Source of the DNA: Spirogloea muscicola
Taxonomy: Eukaryota > Streptophyta > Zygnematophyceae > Spirogloeales > Spirogloeaceae
Reading direction: 5' to 3'
DNA: 14,063 nt
NCBI GenBank assembly: GCA_009602725.1
Contig: WELB01000100.1
Coordinates: 494,564-508,626 of the forward strand
In this document: one piece after another, positions 9,411 to 14,063 of the stretch
Position numbering within the stretch: position 1 is the stretch's first letter
How the letters are laid out: each line of letters starts with the position of its first letter
Made by a program: the position numbers and the translations under genes
The notes under the pieces: generated by a model
Databases searched by the model: none
What the model was told of the DNA's origin: nothing
What the model saw: the letters and a program-made list of their open reading frames with translations, nothing else

Positions 9411-12400
9411 TTACACGGATCCAAAGGCCTGGCCGATAGGCTTGCCATAGTCCTCAACAGTCGGGATGGGGCCCTCAAAGGGCCCGCCCTTCCACAAGTA
9501 GCAGCCAAACCAGAAGATGGTAGCGAGGACAACAGTGCAGCCCACAGCCACGGGGGCGTAATTGAGGGTGTCGATGGTGATGGGATAGACTGCACAGCGC
9601 AGTAAGACAAGCGACGCGCAGTCAGTATGTAGTAGCTGGAAACTCTTCCTCAACATGTCAATCACCTGAGACATTGAGATCATACTTCTGCTTGGATAAA
9701 CTTTTCCTGGTAGCACTGTATGAAGACAGTATTCATCTGTAGGCAATGAGCAAGAGGATAACAAGGGCATCTGACTCACTTGTGGGCAAGCTGAGCACTA
9801 CAATAATGGCGATGATGTAGCACGATGCAAAGAATGCCACAATGGGGCCAAACGAGCCAAGGCTGAATGGGCCAGGCTGCACACAACAGCAGGTCCAGTC
9901 GATACTGTTAAGCGAGCAGCTAGAGAAGCGAACAGCCTAAGCAGGTACTATTGTATCTTGCTGCTGGAAGACAAGCTAGACACTGCTTATGCAAAGAAGA
10001 TGTGCAACCTGGGCAGCGCGCCGCTACTATGAGAGCAGTAATGAAGCTGCTGTAACCAAGCTACGGTTGTCGTTCTCTCAGACAGTGGGGAGCTGTAATG
10101 CAAATTCTCAGAGGGAGGTGACGAGATACTGGGCATGTGAGGGGCTTGCTGACCTCCATGTTGCGGCCGAGGGTCATGCGGAGCACCAGGGGCACGAGGT
10201 ACGAGAGGTAGAAGCCGATGACGACGATGGAGGTGACTCCGTTAAAAGCGGCCAGGCTGACCAGCCAGAGGCAGGCAAAGCCGAACGCGCAGACTGCAAC
10301 AAGGAGGATGGCCATCACCGGGGTCTCCGTGCCGGGCCCCACGCGCCGCCACATCTGCCAGCCTGGGAAGGCCTTGTCCCGGTTGAATGACCAGCACTGC
10401 ACCAAACGTTTTGCTGCTATGATCAGTGACCCGTTGCTCGTGTCAAAGTGAAAGCTAATGCTAGCCCACACACCTGTGTCAAGTAAGTTGAGAAAGCCTG
10501 GCAAGCTTACTCAACTTGCATTAGGCTACCTAAGTCTCATCTGTCATCAGGTCTGAAAACAGCAACCATGAGGTCAAAAACATGATACAAACCACTGAGC
10601 AAATGTATCTCTTACAATGCGGGAGGCCGCCGTCAGGCACGACATGCCCGAGAACCACGCCGCCCCAAGCGGAATGCCAAGAAGGATGATGGCGCCAGTG
10701 CCGCTCTGGTATCGCGAGTAGAACGCATCGTAGTAGATTTGAGCGCCAGTGTAGCCTGCAGTCTCGTTGTCAAGGCTGCCTACATACACGGGGTCCTGAC
10801 AAACAAAGATCGGACTTCTGTCATTGGAGATGTCTTGGATAGCAAGTCGATTGGTAGTCTAGGAAGCAGAAAGCTGTGCTCAATCATTAAGATATACGCA
10901 TCTGAAGAGCATCAGACAACAAAACCCCAGAACAGCAGTCAGGGCTCCTGACAAACTCACCTGGATGCTGAAGGTCAACGCGAGGATGTAGCCAAATCCA
11001 GTGATGGAGGACACCACGACGGCAAGCCACATGGCGATGCCGACGGTCTTGTCGGCGCCCTTGGTCTCCTCCGTCATGTGCGCGGCAGCATCATAACCTG
11101 ATCCAAGGGTTTTCAACAGGTTGCTATGCTTTAACACCTTCTGTAGAAATAATAGATCAACTCGCTATGATATGACACCTTCTCTGTCAATCACTAGAAA
11201 CCACAAGAGCTTGTAGAAACTTCAACAAGCTTGTGAGGAAGACCAGAGCGTCCATCCAGTAGAAGTACAGGACAATACAATCAAGCTGACAACCTCTGCG
11301 GAAAGTGAAGGCATAGGAACTGTAGAGTTCTCAAGCTGTACAATCCCAGCTTCTGTACTTACCCACAATGGTGAAGGCAGCTGTCAGCAAGCCAACAACA
11401 AAGATGTACGGCTCGCTGTGGATGCCCGGGGCCGTGTCAGTGATGAACTCCGTAAACACGAATTTGGCTGACTGGTGCTTGACTGCCACAGTAGGGATGA
11501 CAATCATAACAATGATTGTGCCAATGAAATCCCAGAACACGGAGATGTTCTCCAGCGGGCCAACCAGCCAGATTCCTGCAATAGGAAAAATCATCAGAAG
11601 CAAACTCGACAGGCTCTTTGTAGACTGCTTGCAAATATTACATATTGCTTCAAGTGGACGAAGTTTATTCAGAAGTCATCCCATTCACCTGACAGAAAGT
11701 TGAGAGTGCAAGAAAAATTTGCCATACTGCACTCTCTTGTTTACAAAATGTGGGCACTACTTCCAAGCACTTCTTCTCAACCGGAGCATGTCAGGAGTGT
11801 CAACATGGCATAATCCATTGCAAGTCTGAGAATAGGTAACTTTACAGTAAGAGCTCTATTGGCATGGCACTGCATTAGCTCCTGGAGTGAGGACAGCTTC
11901 TCTACCTGCAATGTTGATGCAGACATGAATCAAGAGGATGCCGCTGAAGATCCCAAGCATGGCACCCTTGCTGGGGTAGTACCCTCCCCCAGTTGCAGTG
12001 CCGGTGGATAAGAGAATCATTTGCCCAATGAGGTTGGCGCAGATCATATCCACCGAAGCGACATTGGCAAAACCAGCCAGCAAATTGAACCTGCGGCGCC
12101 GTGCGAGCAATTTGTTACTTACAGCAAGCTCATGATTGCTTCTGTCGAGGTCAGGCCACCTTATGTGGTGACTTTGAGATGCTTGCGACCACCATCCAGA
12201 ATGGAAGATTGTGCCACGTAGCATAACAGCTTCATCAGGAGGATGGCCTCACCAGCCTGCAATCCAGGAGAAGACGTTGCCATACTTTCCACCGAGGTGA
12301 TGAGACCAGAAATACACACCGCCTACAGTCTGCAAGCATGACGGGATATGTATGGACGTCAGAAGACAGCACTGTCTGGTGTGGCATTGGACGACCAAAG

Positions 12401-13337
12401 TGCAGTCGCGGCTTGACGTCAGGCAGTGTGTTCAAGTCGCAGTAAAACCCTGAGAACATAACATAATATCACAGGAATTCCGCTGCACAAAAGGCATCAT
12501 TGGCGAGCTCGGCGGGCGGCCAATATGACTATACCCAAACGATGCGAGGGACTGTCCACAAGCGAGCAAATGGGTTTGCACCACGCATCAAGCTGGGCGG
12601 CTCACCGGGAAGGCGGAGCAGATCTCGCCGAGGGACAGGGAGATGAGGTTGGAGCCAAAGGCGACGATGACCCAGCCCCAGACGAGCGACACGGGCCCGC
12701 CGTACGCGTACCCGATGCTGTACAGGCCCGTGACGCCCATCATGACACCGATCTCCGAGTAGCCAAAGCCATAGTTTGTGAAGGCGCTCTGTGCATCGGA
12801 GGCAAGCACAGGCGTTACAGTGGTGCATGGTTTGTCCGCCAGTAGAGTGCTAGCGGCATGTCTCACGACCTCGCCGAGCTGCTCTCGCATCGCATTGCCT
12901 CACAGTCCTCGAGGCAGCCGAGCGGGGAATGCACACCAGGCTGCGGGTGAGCTCCTGCTTATAGCCGAGCTCCTTGAGCCGCGCCTCGCCGGAGTCCATG
13001 TGCAGCGCGTGCTTGACCTTGTCCTTGATGGTCGTGTGGTGGCCTGCCTCCGCGGCGCCGCCGTTGCCTGCTGCACCAGCAGCGCCAAGCTAATGCCATC
13101 ACCATGGTGTTCTAAGTAGCAACCTCAAGCAATGTCAGAGACAGAACTAAGGCCTCCCAGCCTCGCCCGCAGCTTTCCCAGTGGTGCCCACTTAAGCATC
13201 AAGTCCACTACGACCACTGGGTGGGACAGCGGCGGTGGCTGCCAAGCAAAGGCAATGTGGGTCCCGATGACCGGGGTCGCATGGCGGCGGGAAGCCGCAC
13301 CGTAGGCGCCGCCGTCCATGGCAGCGGCGGGCGCCAT
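9411..13337 (-). CDS. BAT1/GABA-permease-like amino acid transporter
   Basis: Integral membrane transporter of the APC superfamily, closest in motif to plant BAT1 (bidirectional amino acid/GABA permease) and fungal GABA permeases. Preferred model, eleven exons: 13337-13301, 13067-12937, 12788-12606, 12329-12253, 12090-11906, 11575-11363, 11097-10961, 10795-10616, 10396-10154, 9876-9780, 9589-9411; 553 aa. Every intron is GT-AG and in frame. Recognisable blocks: MDSGEARLKELGYKQEL (36-52), YGGPVSLVWGWV, GEICSAFP then GGVYFW, WFNLLAGFANVASVD, GYDAAAHMTEET (276-287, a BAT1 hallmark), YQSGTGAII, FSGMSCLTAASRI, FNRDKAFPGW, PGPFSLG and TLNYAPVAVG. There are about twelve hydrophobic stretches. From MDSG alone the protein is 518 aa, about the length of Arabidopsis BAT1. 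The first exon is the weakest part: it rests on an ATG in good context (GCCATGG) and a matching phase-1 junction; the conservative start is the ATG at 12999. Substrate and membrane cannot be read from sequence. Confidence 0.9.
10485..10517 (+). repeat. hairpin in permease intron
   Basis: AAGTTGAG, A, AAGC pairs with GCTT, A, CTCAACTT: 13-nt arms with a single A-A mismatch around a 7-nt loop (10498-10504). It lies within the permease intron 10397-10615. It may be a structured intron element or the remnant of a small inverted-repeat insertion. Confidence 0.6.
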
Positions 13338-13618
13338 GGCGGGAAGGAGCCCGCGACGGCTGCTGGGCTGCCCGGCTGCCGCCGTTCGGAGATCCGCGAG
13401 ATGGGTCACGGCAGGCTCCTGCGCCAGGCTAGCGGCGCTGGCCAGAGGCCACCGTCTCGCTCAAAGCGCTGGCCGCCGCTTGGGACTCGGGCGGCGAGGA
13501 GCTCGTGGGGCGGCGGCGATGGTGGCCGCCGCGGCTGCACGAGGCGGTGCGATGGAGGGCCGGCTAGGGGGGGACCGATCATTCACCACTCATTCCGCCC
13601 TCCCACTCCCTCCTCTCA

Positions 13619-13634
13619 CTCTCTCTCTCTCTCT
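13619..13634 (+). repeat. short (CT)n microsatellite
   Basis: Eight CT units within a longer pyrimidine-rich stretch (about 13593-13650), upstream of the permease. Confidence 0.85.
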
Positions 13635-13940
13635 CCTCTTCTCACTCTCTGGGCGCCCACGTCGCGGAGCCCGCCGACGCCCCACATGCCGCCACCCACT
13701 GGGCCTTCCCGCCCCCCTTGGCTGGACCGGCCTGCGGGACCAACAAGAGAAGAGCGCGCCCATAGAAAAGTGGGGCTGGCAAAGCCAGCCCAAAAAAGAA
13801 TGGACAATGTCCAAAGCCAAACAAGGACGGAAAGAAATGGCACCCGAGGAAATGGAGTGTGTATTGAGTGGAGGAGGGCCCACCCGAGGGGTGGGGGGCT
13901 CTCGGGCCTCTGGTCTCGACTGGCCGTGCTGCCCCCCTCA

Positions 13941-14063
13941 GCTTATCTCTCTCCCTTTATCTCTCCCCCATCTCCACCCTCTCCCCCCCTCACCCCCTCC
14001 TCTCTCACCCCCTCCTCTCTCTCTCTCTCTCTCTCCCTCTCTCTCTCTCTCTCCCCCTCTCTC
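13941..14063 (+). repeat. long polypyrimidine CT-rich tract at the window end
   Basis: About 120 bp almost entirely C and T on the plus strand, including interrupted (CT)n runs from about 14010 to the end. The tract is cut by the window edge. Confidence 0.9.

Larger units (their letters stand above)
13338..14063. other. upstream region of the permease, CT-rich, no firm gene
   Basis: This lies upstream of the minus-strand permease and should include its promoter and 5' UTR. The permease frame stays open up to another in-frame ATG at 13409, so a longer N-terminus is possible. A short CT repeat sits near 13619-13634. Minus-strand open frames at 13590-13883 overlap in several frames and have no motif. 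A small plus-strand frame at 13433-13567 is discussed among the findings. Confidence 0.45.

Noticed and set aside
13590-13883. Overlapping minus-strand open frames in three registers
   Set aside because: Open by pyrimidine-rich composition, no motif, no supported splice link to the permease.

Overview
This is nuclear DNA from a eukaryote, most likely a green alga (chlorophyte). All three recognised genes are split by short GT-AG spliceosomal introns, and their proteins are plant/algal types: an organellar bacterial-type release factor, a malic enzyme and a BAT1-like amino acid transporter. A plant-type telomere-like motif (TTTAGGG) lies in one intron. A TGTAA motif, the usual algal poly(A) signal, follows two of the stop codons. 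Long CT/GA microsatellites and one ambiguous base (position 4157) interrupt the sequence. The species cannot be named from this window. I found no CRISPR array, tRNA, rRNA, transposase or bacterial-style operon.

Layout. 1-1422: pyrimidine-rich DNA with a low-confidence plus-strand gene of unknown function (about 518-1422). 1547-3831, minus: prfB-type organellar peptide chain release factor 2, six exons, 494 aa. 3832-4324: the divergent spacer between prfB and the next gene, dominated by a roughly 105-bp AG microsatellite. 4325-8426, plus: malic enzyme, twelve exons, 611 aa, with catalytic residues conserved, an unusual N-terminal domain and NADP-type cofactor residues. 8427-9410: convergent spacer. 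9411-13337, minus: BAT1/GABA-permease-like amino acid permease, eleven exons in the preferred model, 553 aa. 13338-14063: upstream DNA of the permease, ending in a long CT tract.

How the genes relate. prfB and malic enzyme are head to head and may share a bidirectional promoter. Malic enzyme and permease are tail to tail. I see no functional pathway linking the three: one ends organellar translation at UGA/UAA, one makes pyruvate, CO2 and reduced cofactor from malate, and one moves amino acids across a membrane. This looks like ordinary algal gene space, not an undescribed system. The points most worth checking are the divergent malic enzyme N-domain, its 27-nt microexon, the GA-repeat spacer, the telomere-like motifs in a prfB intron, and the unidentified gene at the left end.

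Exon models were built by hand. Each junction was chosen because both GT-AG ends are present, the frame closes exactly, and the joined protein matches remembered family motifs. No alignment or RNA evidence was available.
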